This document shows, in pieces, positions 33,398-41,445 of a stretch of 64,000 nt of DNA. Position 1 is the first letter of the stretch. Every line of letters begins with the position of its first letter. This stretch comes from Thermoplasmatota archaeon (lineage in GTDB: Archaea > Thermoplasmatota > Penumbrarchaeia > Penumbrarchaeales > Penumbrarchaeaceae). A program made the position numbers and the translations under genes. The notes below the pieces were generated by a model that searched no databases, had not been told where the DNA came from, and saw nothing but the letters and a program-made list of their open reading frames with translations. The DNA lies in contig JARVGK010000014.1 of the NCBI GenBank assembly GCA_029762535.1, positions 1 through 64,000 on the forward strand, in the 5' to 3' direction.

Positions 33398-34336
33398 ATG
33401 TCCCTGATATTGATAAGGTATGCCGAGATCGGATTGAAGTCAGAACCGGTTCGCAGGCGATTCCTGGCCAGGCTCGTCCGTGATATTTCGGAAAGACTGG
33501 AAGCGGCCGGGATCGACCATCTCATCGAATCCGAGAGAGGGAGGATATTCCTCGAATGCTCGGACACCGGGGCGGCATCGGCGGTGCTGAGGACGATCAA
33601 CGGCTTGGCCTCCTTCAGCCCGGTCATCTCATGCTCTTCCAAGTATAATGATATCATGGAATGCCTCAATGAGTTCGGGAAGCAGAGGCTCCGGGCCGGG
33701 ATGTCCTACGGGCTGAAGGTGAGGCGGGTCGGGACCCATCCTTATACCAGCAGGGATATCGCGATAAACGGGGGAGGTGCCGTGATCTCGCATCTGGCAG
33801 AGGGGGAGAACAGGGTCGATCTAAAGGACCCCGACCTCTGGGTATTCGTCGAGATCAGGGAGAACATGGCCTACGTCTTCAGCGAGGTCCTTAGAGGGTT
33901 GGGTGGCATGCCTTCCGGGACGCAGGGGCGTGTCCTCCTCTATCTGCCTCCCGATCCCTCAAAACCGATGCGAAAGAGGGCCATCCTCTCGAGAACGCTT
34001 CTCGAGAGAAGGGGCTGCACCGTGGTCCCGGTCGCCCGCGGGGAGGATATCGAAGAATGGAAGGGCGAACCGGGGCCGGGACAGGACGTCAGGGCACTGT
34101 ACCCGATAGGGATCGGGGACGCCCTTGCCGCCGCCCTTAAGGAACACAGGGCTCTCGGCGTGGCATATCCATACGATTTGCCGGACGTGAAAGGGGCGCA
34201 CGGGTCCCACCCCCGCTCTATTCCAGCCGTCGAATTGTATCCCACATCCGGCCTGGAGGATGATGATGTCGATGCCTGCATCGACAGGTTCTCCGGAGGA
34301 GAGGGAAGCGAAAAGGTTAATAAACTACTTATATAG
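33398..34336 (+). CDS. ThiI-like THUMP protein lacking the PP-loop
   Basis: 312 residues from ATG 33398 with GGAG just upstream. It begins with the NFLD/THUMP region of tRNA 4-thiouridine synthetase (MSLILIRYAEIGLKSEPVRR, VRRVGTHPYTSRDIAINGGG). It keeps the lead-in GMPSGTQGRVLLYL at 170-183, but where ThiI has SGGIDSP it reads PPDPSKP, so the ATP-binding loop appears lost. The remaining domain is shorter than in ThiI. It may still bind tRNA, for example as a partner of an external sulfur transferase, but it should not adenylate uridine. Co-transcribed with amrS. Confidence 0.7.
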   Translation: MSLILIRYAEIGLKSEPVRRRFLARLVRDISERLEAAGIDHLIESERGRIFLECSDTGAASAVLRTINGLASFSPVISCSSKYNDIMECLNEFGKQRLRAGMSYGLKVRRVGTHPYTSRDIAINGGGAVISHLAEGENRVDLKDPDLWVFVEIRENMAYVFSEVLRGLGGMPSGTQGRVLLYLPPDPSKPMRKRAILSRTLLERRGCTVVPVARGEDIEEWKGEPGPGQDVRALYPIGIGDALAAALKEHRALGVAYPYDLPDVKGAHGSHPRSIPAVELYPTSGLEDDDVDACIDRFSGGEGSEKVNKLLI

Positions 34337-34348
34337 TCATGGGCTTTG

Positions 34349-34367
34349 AGGCTTCTCCAACAAGCCT
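34349..34367 (+). promoter_or_regulatory. Hairpin in the TBP leader
   Basis: AGGCTT and AAGCCT form a six-base stem with a seven-base loop between the TATA-like TTATATAG (about 34329-34336) and the ribosome site. It could tune translation or mark an operator. Weak evidence. Confidence 0.3.
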
Positions 34368-34410
34368 AAGATCGGTATGATATTTGGGTCCGAAAATAGG
34401 AGGAAATACT

Positions 34411-34953
34411 ATGGAGATAAAGGTAGAGAACGTAGTCGCATCGGCATCCGCCGGAGTCCCGCTTGACCTGCAGAAGATATCCATGACGCTAGAGGACGCC
34501 GAGTACGTCCCGGAGAAGTTCCCCGGACTGATTTACAGGCTGAAGGAGCCAAAGACCGCGCTCCTTCTATTCTCGAGCGGAAAGCTGGTCTGCACGGGGG
34601 CCAAGAGCGTGGAGATGGCCCACAACGTGGTCAAGATAGTCCTTGCGAAGATCAAGGACATAGGGATAAACGTCATGGACGATCCCGAGATAAAGATCCA
34701 GAACATAGTCGCCACAACGGACCTGAAGAAAGAGCTCAATCTCAACTCCATAGCGATATCGCTGGGCCTCGAGAAGGTGGAATACGAGCCGGAACAGTTC
34801 CCCGGGCTCGTCTACCGCGTGGAGTATCCCAGGGTCGTGGCTTTGTTATTCGGCTCAGGAAAGATCGTCTGCACCGGGGCCAGGGAGATCAAGGACATAG
34901 ATATCGCCCTGCAGGAGATCGTCAACGAGCTCTCCGATGCGGACCTCATCTGA
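34411..34953 (+). CDS. tbp: TATA-binding protein
   Basis: 180 residues, the standard size of archaeal TBP. The start is ATG 34411, with AGGAGG seven bases upstream. Two direct repeats form the saddle: IKVENVVASASAGVPLDLQ opens the first and IKIQNIVATTDLKKELNLN the second, each with a FPGLIYRLKEP / FPGLVYRVEYP and a LLFSSGKLVCTGAKS / LLFGSGKIVCTGARE block. It nucleates transcription together with TFB on the TATA boxes seen throughout this window. This mRNA carries a leader, unlike many neighbours. Confidence 0.97.
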   Translation: MEIKVENVVASASAGVPLDLQKISMTLEDAEYVPEKFPGLIYRLKEPKTALLLFSSGKLVCTGAKSVEMAHNVVKIVLAKIKDIGINVMDDPEIKIQNIVATTDLKKELNLNSIAISLGLEKVEYEPEQFPGLVYRVEYPRVVALLFGSGKIVCTGAREIKDIDIALQEIVNELSDADLI

Positions 34954-34980
34954 GGTAGGACCGATCGAAAGGTGAGGCGT

Positions 34981-35799
34981 ATGGGGATCTTCGACAGATT
35001 GCTCGGAAGAGGGACCGACACGGGCCGCAGGTCCGCGAGGGAAGAGTATTATCCTCCGGAGGACGAACCCCTCGAGGTCATCGTGGACCATGAGTTCTTC
35101 TACCCGGCGGATCCCGATGATCCCAGGACCGTTACGGGAATGGGATACAGGGTGAGGATCGAGAACGGCAGCGATTATCCAATGGGAGCCCCCAGGATAG
35201 AGTTCGAAAAGAGGACGAAGCTGGGTCGATTCGGGGAGCCGGACGATCCTAAAGGGATGGTGGATCCCGGAAAGAGCATGGAGATAACCACCCCGTTCAG
35301 GCCTTCGTACGCCGGCGGAAAGGAGGCGTTCGCCTTCAGGATATCCTTCTTCGATTTTCGGCACAGGTCCGAAGAGCAGATCGATATGAAGTCCGAGCCC
35401 CTCAAGGTCCTGGTTCCCAGGTTCAAACCGCTGAAAAAGGACGAGGACGGCTACAGGCTCCTCACCTCCAACCTCTACAGATGGGTCCTCGAGACGGATG
35501 TCATGGAGCTGCCTCCGAAAAAGCTGTTCGGATCGCTCACGGAGCAGATAGAGACGCTGGGGTTCGAGAAGGCGAACGAGCTGCTCAACGAGAACCTGTT
35601 CAGGGGGATACGCCAGTTCTGCGCCTCGGACGAGAAGGGCCGCAAATGGGCCGCACAGGTCCAGATCATAGGCAAGGGAAAACAGTCCAAGCTCCTGCTC
35701 TACACCTTCGGGGAAAGGCCGCAGCAGGCCTACAACCTTGCGACGAGGATATTGCTGAAGCTTCCCGAGAGGGAGCAGGTAATCAAGGCACAGCTGTGA
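34981..35799 (+). CDS. Uncharacterised protein
   Basis: 272 residues from ATG 34981 (MGIFDRLLGRG). AGGTGAGG lies just upstream; a GTG at 34972 is possible. Residues 30-145 look like an all-beta, arrestin- or Ig-like domain with a FRISFFDFRHRSEEQID strand. Residues 170-272 are alpha/beta and include GFEKANELLNENLFRGIRQF and LLYTFGERPQQAYNLATRI. No signal peptide and no cysteine cluster. The family was not recognised. It sits between TBP and another unknown. Confidence 0.6.
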   Translation: MGIFDRLLGRGTDTGRRSAREEYYPPEDEPLEVIVDHEFFYPADPDDPRTVTGMGYRVRIENGSDYPMGAPRIEFEKRTKLGRFGEPDDPKGMVDPGKSMEITTPFRPSYAGGKEAFAFRISFFDFRHRSEEQIDMKSEPLKVLVPRFKPLKKDEDGYRLLTSNLYRWVLETDVMELPPKKLFGSLTEQIETLGFEKANELLNENLFRGIRQFCASDEKGRKWAAQVQIIGKGKQSKLLLYTFGERPQQAYNLATRILLKLPEREQVIKAQL

Positions 35800-35902
35800 A
35801 TCGTGCATGTTAGAAGAGGGTTTGGATGGACAAGATAATATACAAAAAAAGGGTTTCAAGCAATACTCGGAAGACTAAGTTTAGCATAGTGGAGGTCGGA
35901 TA

Positions 35903-36853
35903 ATGTCACCATCATTCTTCAAGAAGTCCGGAGCAGCGGCAATTTACCTGAAGTCCGCCAGCAAGAACGCCATCAACGTCTACATCAAACAGCTCGCATC
36001 ATCCGGTTATACCAATTGGGGGACGCCAATCGAGTTCAGGGCCGCCCTCCCCGTGGAGACGTTGAGGGAGTCCGCCAGGCAGTATGCGGCCCAGAACGGC
36101 TGCTCTCTCATCGTCGAGGTCCAGGACCCGAACCCGATGAGCAACCCCTACAATCCTTACAAGTACTACCTCTTTCAGTATACCGGTGGTGCCTACAACC
36201 CTCCGGAGCCTCCGAACCCGACGGCCGTGCAGCAGGTGCAGCAGCAGGCACCGCAGAGGCAGTTCGCGGAGTTCATATGCCCGTACTGCAAATCCAAGTT
36301 CCAGACGTACGTCAACCCCGGAAGGAACCTCCTGACCTGCCCCAGATGCAAGGGCCAGAGCCAGGTGGACATCCCCGCTCCCGAGTCGGTATCCAACCTG
36401 GACCAGGGCTCATCGTACAGGGCCGATATATCCCATATAAAGCTGGTCGGTAAGTATCAGACCCCGGAGGAGATGATAATCGACTGCCTGGAGGTCCTTG
36501 GGAAGATCCTGATGGTGGAGGGGAACCCGCTGGAATTCTCCGATACGGGCGAGTTCCTGTACCCTTTCATAAAGATGAAGACGCATGCTTACGAGCACGT
36601 CGGCTTCAGGAAGATGGACATGATACTGATGAAGGAGGCCGTTCACGATTATCGTATGATAGGATCGGAGCAGCACTCCCAATCCCAGGCCAACGTCAAT
36701 CCCCACAAGGACGAGCTGTTCTCCCTCAAGTTGCTCGGAGGGGTCAACTTCCTGGTCCTTGAGGAGTTCAAGGCCCTTGAGGACTCCCAGAAGACGGCCA
36801 TAAGGAACGCCCTGTATCTCTTCCTCAAGAACTACGTCGGATCGACGAACTGA
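35903..36853 (+). CDS. Uncharacterised protein with zinc ribbon
   Basis: 316 residues. GGAGG stands nine bases upstream of the start. An N-terminal alpha/beta part (1-100) is followed by a Pro/Gln-rich linker (PPEPPNPTAVQQVQQQAPQR), a zinc ribbon at about 125-150 (FICPYCKSKFQTY, LLTCPRCKGQ), and a helical C-terminal domain (190-316). No family recognised. A soluble nucleic-acid or protein adaptor is one possibility. Preceded by a 100-base spacer with a TATA-like GATAATATAC near 35840. Confidence 0.6.
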   Translation: MSPSFFKKSGAAAIYLKSASKNAINVYIKQLASSGYTNWGTPIEFRAALPVETLRESARQYAAQNGCSLIVEVQDPNPMSNPYNPYKYYLFQYTGGAYNPPEPPNPTAVQQVQQQAPQRQFAEFICPYCKSKFQTYVNPGRNLLTCPRCKGQSQVDIPAPESVSNLDQGSSYRADISHIKLVGKYQTPEEMIIDCLEVLGKILMVEGNPLEFSDTGEFLYPFIKMKTHAYEHVGFRKMDMILMKEAVHDYRMIGSEQHSQSQANVNPHKDELFSLKLLGGVNFLVLEEFKALEDSQKTAIRNALYLFLKNYVGSTN

Positions 36854-36859
36854 ACGTGG

Positions 36860-36868
36860 TTTTAATAA
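36860..36868 (+). promoter_or_regulatory. TATA box of folD
   Basis: TTTTAATAA is centred 27 bases upstream of the folD ATG at 36891, with no ribosome site in between. A leaderless mRNA is likely. Confidence 0.5.
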
Positions 36869-36890
36869 GGCCCGTGAACTTTACCCCCGC

Positions 36891-37775
36891 ATGCGTATTT
36901 TGAGCGGGAAGGAGGTCGCCGAGAGGATAGAGGCGGAGATCTCCAGAATGGGCCCCCCACCTCCTGTTCTGGCGATATACTCCATAGGCGACGATCCCGC
37001 ATCCGCCATTTACGTGCGCTCCAAGGTCCGCAAGGGCGGATCGCTGGGTGCCGAGGTCCTTCTCAGGTCCTTCCCTGCGGATGCCGGAGCAGGATCCGTT
37101 CTATCATCGATATCGAAAGACTCCGAGGACCCCGCCATAGACGGGATCGTGATAGAGAGGCCCCTGCCCCCCCACATGGATGTTGATGAGATGTACGATA
37201 TTATCGATCCGCTAAAGGACCTGGAGGCCCAGCATCCAGAGAACATCGGCCTTCTGGCAAGGGGGAGGCCCAGGTTCGTTCCGCCCACCCCTTTGGGGGC
37301 GATACTCCTTATGCTCCATTACGGCATAGATCCCCGGGGCGGGAACGTAGCGGTCCTGGGGCGCAGCCTTACGGTCGGCACCCCGTTAGCCATCATGTTG
37401 TCCAGAAAGGCGAATTGGGGGGACGCTACGGTCTCTTTGATACATTCGCGCTCGAGAGATATGGGCTGCATGCTCAAAGACGCTGATATCGTCATATCGG
37501 CGGTTGGAAGGCCGCGTTCGATCAAAGGCGAGATGCTGAAACCCGGCGCCCATGTCGTAGATGTCGGGATCAGCATCGACGCTTCCGGGGAACTGTCGGG
37601 GGATGCCGACCTCGCCAGCATGGAGGGGGTCGCCGCCTCCGCCACTCCCACTCCAGGCGGGACGGGGACAGTGACGGTCTCTTGCATGTTCCTGAACCTC
37701 TTCAGGGCCCGAGGTCTTAGGAAGGGAACATTATCCGAGCATGAGGATGACATCATAAGGATGATATATGGATAG
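36891..37775 (+). CDS. folD: FolD-like methylene-tetrahydrofolate dehydrogenase/cyclohydrolase, divergent
   Basis: 294 residues, normal FolD length. The NADP-binding half is well kept (VLGRSLTVGTPLAIML, ADIVISAVGRP, LKPGAHVVDVGI, TPTPGGTGTVTV). In the catalytic half the YxxxK pair is kept (IYVRSKVRKG). The usual VQLPLP reads IERPLP and the usual KDVDGF reads KDLEAQ. By family knowledge the Gln and the Asp of these motifs serve the cyclohydrolase site, so activity may be changed. It oxidises methylene-tetrahydrofolate to formyl-tetrahydrofolate in typical members. Confidence 0.85.
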   Translation: MRILSGKEVAERIEAEISRMGPPPPVLAIYSIGDDPASAIYVRSKVRKGGSLGAEVLLRSFPADAGAGSVLSSISKDSEDPAIDGIVIERPLPPHMDVDEMYDIIDPLKDLEAQHPENIGLLARGRPRFVPPTPLGAILLMLHYGIDPRGGNVAVLGRSLTVGTPLAIMLSRKANWGDATVSLIHSRSRDMGCMLKDADIVISAVGRPRSIKGEMLKPGAHVVDVGISIDASGELSGDADLASMEGVAASATPTPGGTGTVTVSCMFLNLFRARGLRKGTLSEHEDDIIRMIYG

Positions 37776-37798
37776 ATCGAATTGAGAAGGGGTTGAAA

Positions 37799-38257
37799 AT
37801 GGTCAAGGTCTATGTTTGCCCCAGATGCGGCGGCAGGGTCTCCGGGCAGATGGGCCCCCCTCCGCCCTGCAGGGAATGCGGGGCCGCTCCCCGGGTCGTC
37901 GAGGTGGACGTCGGGGGAAAGGAAGGGGTCCCCAGGTATCTGAACTGGGCGGGGGCAGCCCTTCTCATCATCTCGGTTATCATATTCGTCCTCTCCGCTC
38001 TCTCCATTCTCGTCCTGCCTATATTGGCCCTGCTGGCCCCGGTGGTCTTGAGCATACTGCTCCTCATTATCTCTCTCTTATTGCAGCGGAGGATCGTCTC
38101 CGAGGCCATAAGCCTGTCACAGAGCGAGCTCCCGGGAAAGAAGAGGGTGGTCAGGTCCTCCTCCCCCGGCAGGGATCGAGGGTATTCAGCCGTCAAGAGT
38201 GGCTCTTTGAACGCCGCTCCAAAGGCGAGGGCTGTGAAGATCCCCATCGACCGCTGA
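37799..38257 (+). CDS. Zinc-ribbon membrane protein
   Basis: 152 residues from ATG 37799, with AAGGGG upstream. An N-terminal ribbon (VCPRCGGRVSG and PCRECGAAPR) is followed by two membrane helices at about 48-95 and a basic C-terminal tail of 50 residues. No family recognised. The tail and ribbon should both be cytoplasmic. Confidence 0.6.
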   Translation: MVKVYVCPRCGGRVSGQMGPPPPCRECGAAPRVVEVDVGGKEGVPRYLNWAGAALLIISVIIFVLSALSILVLPILALLAPVVLSILLLIISLLLQRRIVSEAISLSQSELPGKKRVVRSSSPGRDRGYSAVKSGSLNAAPKARAVKIPIDR

Positions 38258-38284
38258 TACGATCTCCTAAGATAGTTTTTAATA

Positions 38285-38296
38285 ATCAGTACTGAT
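38285..38296. promoter_or_regulatory. Palindrome in the hppA promoter region
   Basis: ATCAGTACTGAT is a perfect 12-base palindrome that begins four bases after a TTTTTAATA TATA-like run (about 38275-38283) and lies 58 bases upstream of the hppA start. Its position over the transcription start region suits a repressor site. Confidence 0.4.
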
Positions 38297-38353
38297 AACC
38301 CACGGGATCCATTATAGGCATTCCATTTGGCCAAGAACGATGGAGGAAACACG

Positions 38354-40933
38354 ATGAGGACACACTATGGGTTCATTGGGCTGGCGGCCGCGATCGCATT
38401 GTTGATGCTGTTGCCGTCGATCAGCGCTTTCGATACGGGAGGCTCGTCGAACGACAGGTCCATGATCACGGTCGAGGGAGCATCCGACGAGTTCTTCCTC
38501 GACAAGGGCGATATGCCTTTCGTTTGGGATATGATATTCAAAGAGCCACGGGTCATGGAGGTCACCCTCAACGTGATCAATCCGAACACCGGTATGGACC
38601 ATGACATCGACGTCTGGATCTCGAGCCCCGGATCCGACGGCTTCTCGTTCAAGATAGTGAGGTTCATCGATCCTTCCGGGCAGGAGATCGAAAGGAACGA
38701 TATCGAGAACGTTGGAGGACATCTGCGGATGAAGGACGTACCCGCCGGGGGCAGGTTCTCCGTGGTCATGGAGGCCGAATACACCGGCAAGGACGCTGAC
38801 AGCGAGTTCCCGCTGACCGTGCACGCCTCTCTGGTCGGGAACGATTTCACCACATCGAGAACGCTCATTTTCAGGACGTACGAGGGCAGCCATGTCTGGC
38901 TCTGGATAGCCCTTGCATCGGCCGTCATCGGACTGGGGGCCGCCTTCATCATCGCCAACGGGATCACGAAGAAGGAGGTCGCAGATGAGAAGCTCAAGGA
39001 GATATCCGGCTTCATAAAGGAAGGCGCGATGGCCTTCCTCAACGCCGAGTACAAGGTTATAGCGATCTACATAGTGTCAGTGATAGTCCTTCTGATAGTC
39101 CTCTTCGCCGTTCTGGGCATGAGCTGGCTTCTCATACCGGCCTTCATAATCGGCGCCTTCTTCTCGGCCATGGCTGGAAACATCGGTATGCGCATAGCGA
39201 CCATGGCCAACGCCAAGACGGCATGGGAATGCAAGAAGAGCATGAACGCCGGGTTGAGGGTCGCCTTCAGCTCCGGGGCCGTCATGGGACTGTGCGTGGT
39301 CGGCCTTGGTCTATTAGGGGTGACGCTCCTGTATTCGATATGGGGCAACGTGGACATGCTCTTCGGCTTCGGTTTCGGGGCTTCCTCCATCGCGCTGTTC
39401 GCAAGGGTCGGCGGCGGTATATATACCAAGGCCGCCGATGTGGGCGCCGACCTCGTGGGCAAGGTAGAGGCAGGTATTCCCGAGGACGATCCCAGGAATC
39501 CAGCGACCATCGCCGACAACGTGGGGGACAACGTCGGGGACGTCGCCGGCATGGGCGCGGACCTCTTCGAGTCCTACGTCGATTCCATAATAGCCGCCAT
39601 GGCCCTCGGTATCGCCGGCATCACTCTGCTCGGGGATACGCCGGCCTTCGGAGGCGCCTCGGGACTGGCCGTGATCCTCCCCATACTGCTCGCGGGCATA
39701 GGCATAATCAGCGCCATCATCGGCACCTTCTTCGTCAACGCCAAGGAGGGTCAGAACCCGCATTCCGCCCTTAACAAGGGCATATACGGAGCGTCCGTCA
39801 TCATGGGCGTCCTCTCGCTCGTCGTCATGTTCGTCCTCTTCAAGGGAGATATGATGGTCATTGGTCCTCTCTTCGGCTCTATGCTAGTGGGATTGGGTGC
39901 CGGCATTTTAATCGGAAAGGCGACCGAGTACTACACCTCAGCGGACAACAAGCCAACAAGGACGGTGTCCGAGGCCTCCACGAAGGGCGCGGCGACGAAC
40001 ATCATCGCCGGATTGGGGCTTGGCATGCTCTCTACGGTCATACCGGTCCTCGCCGTCTGCGTGACGATCGTGGTGGCCTTCCTGCTCTCAGGATTGTATG
40101 GCATCGCCCTCGCGGCCGTGGGAATGCTCTCGACGCTCGGGATCACTCTCGCGACGGACACATACGGTCCCGTCGCGGACAACGCCGCCGGGCTCGCCGA
40201 GATGGCGGACCTGGGCAAGACGGTCAGGAAGAGGGCCGAGGACTTAGACGCTGTGGGGAACACGACCGCTGCGATAGGAAAGGGTTTCGCGATAGGGTCC
40301 GCGGGCCTCACCGCGCTTGCGTTGTTCTCAACATACACCCTTCAGGCCAACATGGACCTGAGCAAGTTCACTCTCATCAACCCTTACGTGGTGGTCGGCG
40401 TGTTCATCGGAGGCCTTCTCCCATTCGTCTTCAGCGCACTTTCGATGATGGCTGTCGGGTCGGCGGCCCAGGATATGGTCGAGGAGGTAAGGAGGCAGTT
40501 CAAGGAGATCAAGGGCATCATGACCGGTAAGGCTAAGCCCGACTACCAGAAATGCGTGGAGATCTCCACCAAGGGCGCCATAAGGAAGATGATCCTGCCC
40601 TCTCTCATAGCCGTCCTGACCCCCCTTATCGTCGGTATGGTCTCCATAGAGGCCCTCGGAGGCCTCCTTGCGGGATCGATCGTCACCGGGTTCGTCCTGG
40701 CCGTCATGATGGCCAACTCCGGCGGGGCCTGGGACAACGCCAAGAAACACATAGAGGCGGGCAACTTCGGCGGCAAGGGATCGGATCCGCACAAGGCGGC
40801 GGTCGTGGGCGATACCGTGGGGGATCCGTTCAAGGACACATCCGGCCCCTCGCTCAACATACTCATCAAGCTCATGTCGATCGTGGCGCTCGTCTTCATA
40901 CCTCTGTTCCTGTTCATACAGGCACTCTGGTGA
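38354..40933 (+). CDS. hppA: Membrane pyrophosphatase with extra N-terminal ectodomain
   Basis: 859 residues from ATG 38354 (GGAGG eight bases upstream), against about 660-770 in typical members. The core from 182 on is a complete ion-pumping pyrophosphatase: GGGIYTKAADVGADLVGKVE, DDPRNPATIADNVGDNVGD, TDTYGPVADNAAG, GNTTAAIGKG and GSDPHKAAVVGDTVGDPFKD. Alanine in GNTTAA (lysine in potassium-independent enzymes) points to the potassium-dependent class; whether it pumps protons or sodium is not clear. Residues 1-25 are a signal peptide or first helix, and 26-180 form an added beta-rich extracytoplasmic domain not found in ordinary HppA. Confidence 0.93.
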   Translation: MRTHYGFIGLAAAIALLMLLPSISAFDTGGSSNDRSMITVEGASDEFFLDKGDMPFVWDMIFKEPRVMEVTLNVINPNTGMDHDIDVWISSPGSDGFSFKIVRFIDPSGQEIERNDIENVGGHLRMKDVPAGGRFSVVMEAEYTGKDADSEFPLTVHASLVGNDFTTSRTLIFRTYEGSHVWLWIALASAVIGLGAAFIIANGITKKEVADEKLKEISGFIKEGAMAFLNAEYKVIAIYIVSVIVLLIVLFAVLGMSWLLIPAFIIGAFFSAMAGNIGMRIATMANAKTAWECKKSMNAGLRVAFSSGAVMGLCVVGLGLLGVTLLYSIWGNVDMLFGFGFGASSIALFARVGGGIYTKAADVGADLVGKVEAGIPEDDPRNPATIADNVGDNVGDVAGMGADLFESYVDSIIAAMALGIAGITLLGDTPAFGGASGLAVILPILLAGIGIISAIIGTFFVNAKEGQNPHSALNKGIYGASVIMGVLSLVVMFVLFKGDMMVIGPLFGSMLVGLGAGILIGKATEYYTSADNKPTRTVSEASTKGAATNIIAGLGLGMLSTVIPVLAVCVTIVVAFLLSGLYGIALAAVGMLSTLGITLATDTYGPVADNAAGLAEMADLGKTVRKRAEDLDAVGNTTAAIGKGFAIGSAGLTALALFSTYTLQANMDLSKFTLINPYVVVGVFIGGLLPFVFSALSMMAVGSAAQDMVEEVRRQFKEIKGIMTGKAKPDYQKCVEISTKGAIRKMILPSLIAVLTPLIVGMVSIEALGGLLAGSIVTGFVLAVMMANSGGAWDNAKKHIEAGNFGGKGSDPHKAAVVGDTVGDPFKDTSGPSLNILIKLMSIVALVFIPLFLFIQALW

Positions 40934-40994
40934 TGGACCAGCATAACACAACAGCAGCGACACATCCAGTCGGTATGCTGAAAAGATCGGTGGA

Positions 40995-41039
40995 GGTCCT
41001 TGAAGATACAGGCCTGCCTGTCGCTGGCATGTAAGGACC
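40995..41039 (+). terminator. Nested stem-loop in the hppA 3-prime region
   Basis: GGTCCTT (40995-41001) pairs with AAGGACC (41033-41039), and inside it ACAGGC pairs with GCCTGT (41008-41013/41016-41021). It lies just before the A-tract and the main terminator hairpin. Confidence 0.4.
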
Positions 41040-41052
41040 AAAAAAAAAATAT

Positions 41053-41072
41053 GGGGAGGACCCAGCCTCCCC
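41053..41072. terminator. Bidirectional terminator between hppA and rpl12
   Basis: GGGGAGG and CCTCCCC form a seven-base stem with a six-base loop. On the plus strand it is followed by TTTTATTT, and on the minus strand by a T-run (the A-tract at 41040-41049). It can thus end both convergent transcripts. Confidence 0.65.
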
Positions 41073-41093
41073 TTTTATTTCTGTTCCGCTATT

Positions 41094-41405
41094 TCAGCCG
41101 AACAGGGCACCGAGGCCGGCCATCGCTTCTTCCTCGGATGGTGCCTCTTCCTCGGGCTCTTCCTTCTTCTCTTCCTTCTTGGGGGCATCCGCAGCGCCCG
41201 AAGCGGCCGGGGCCGAAGCGGGAGCGGACGTTATCGCGGTCTTCATGGCCTCTTCGATGTTCACACCGTCCAACGATGTGACGACGGCCTTGACCCTTGT
41301 CGGCTCGACGCTTATCCCGGCGGCCTCGAGGACCTTTGTCAGAGAGGCCTCATCTATTCCCTTTCCAGCAGAGTGAAGGAGCAGGGCACCGTATATGTAT
41401 TCCAT
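41094..41405 (-). CDS. rpl12: Ribosomal protein L12 (P1 stalk protein)
   Basis: 103 residues: a helical dimerisation domain ([17 protein letters not shown]...), an Ala/Lys/Glu hinge, and the tail [13 protein letters not shown] that contacts translation factors. The same tail ends P0, as is normal in archaea. AAAGGAGGA precedes the start. Last gene of the L11-L1-P0-L12 operon, 40 bases after P0. Confidence 0.97.
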   Translation of the reverse strand: MEYIYGALLLHSAGKGIDEASLTKVLEAAGISVEPTRVKAVVTSLDGVNIEEAMKTAITSAPASAPAASGAADAPKKEEKKEEPEEEAPSEEEAMAGLGALFG

Positions 41406-41445
41406 GTCTTTTTTCCTCCTTTGTTCTTTGATCTTCTAATAATTC

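Noticed and set aside
35807-35878. 23-residue open frame between the two unknown genes
   Set aside because: No ribosome site and no TATA box at leaderless distance; chance is sufficient explanation.
37010-37756. Long minus-strand open frames opposite folD and many similar frames elsewhere
   Set aside because: They are antisense shadows of recognisable genes, caused by the GC-rich codon use; they lack family motifs and their own signals.
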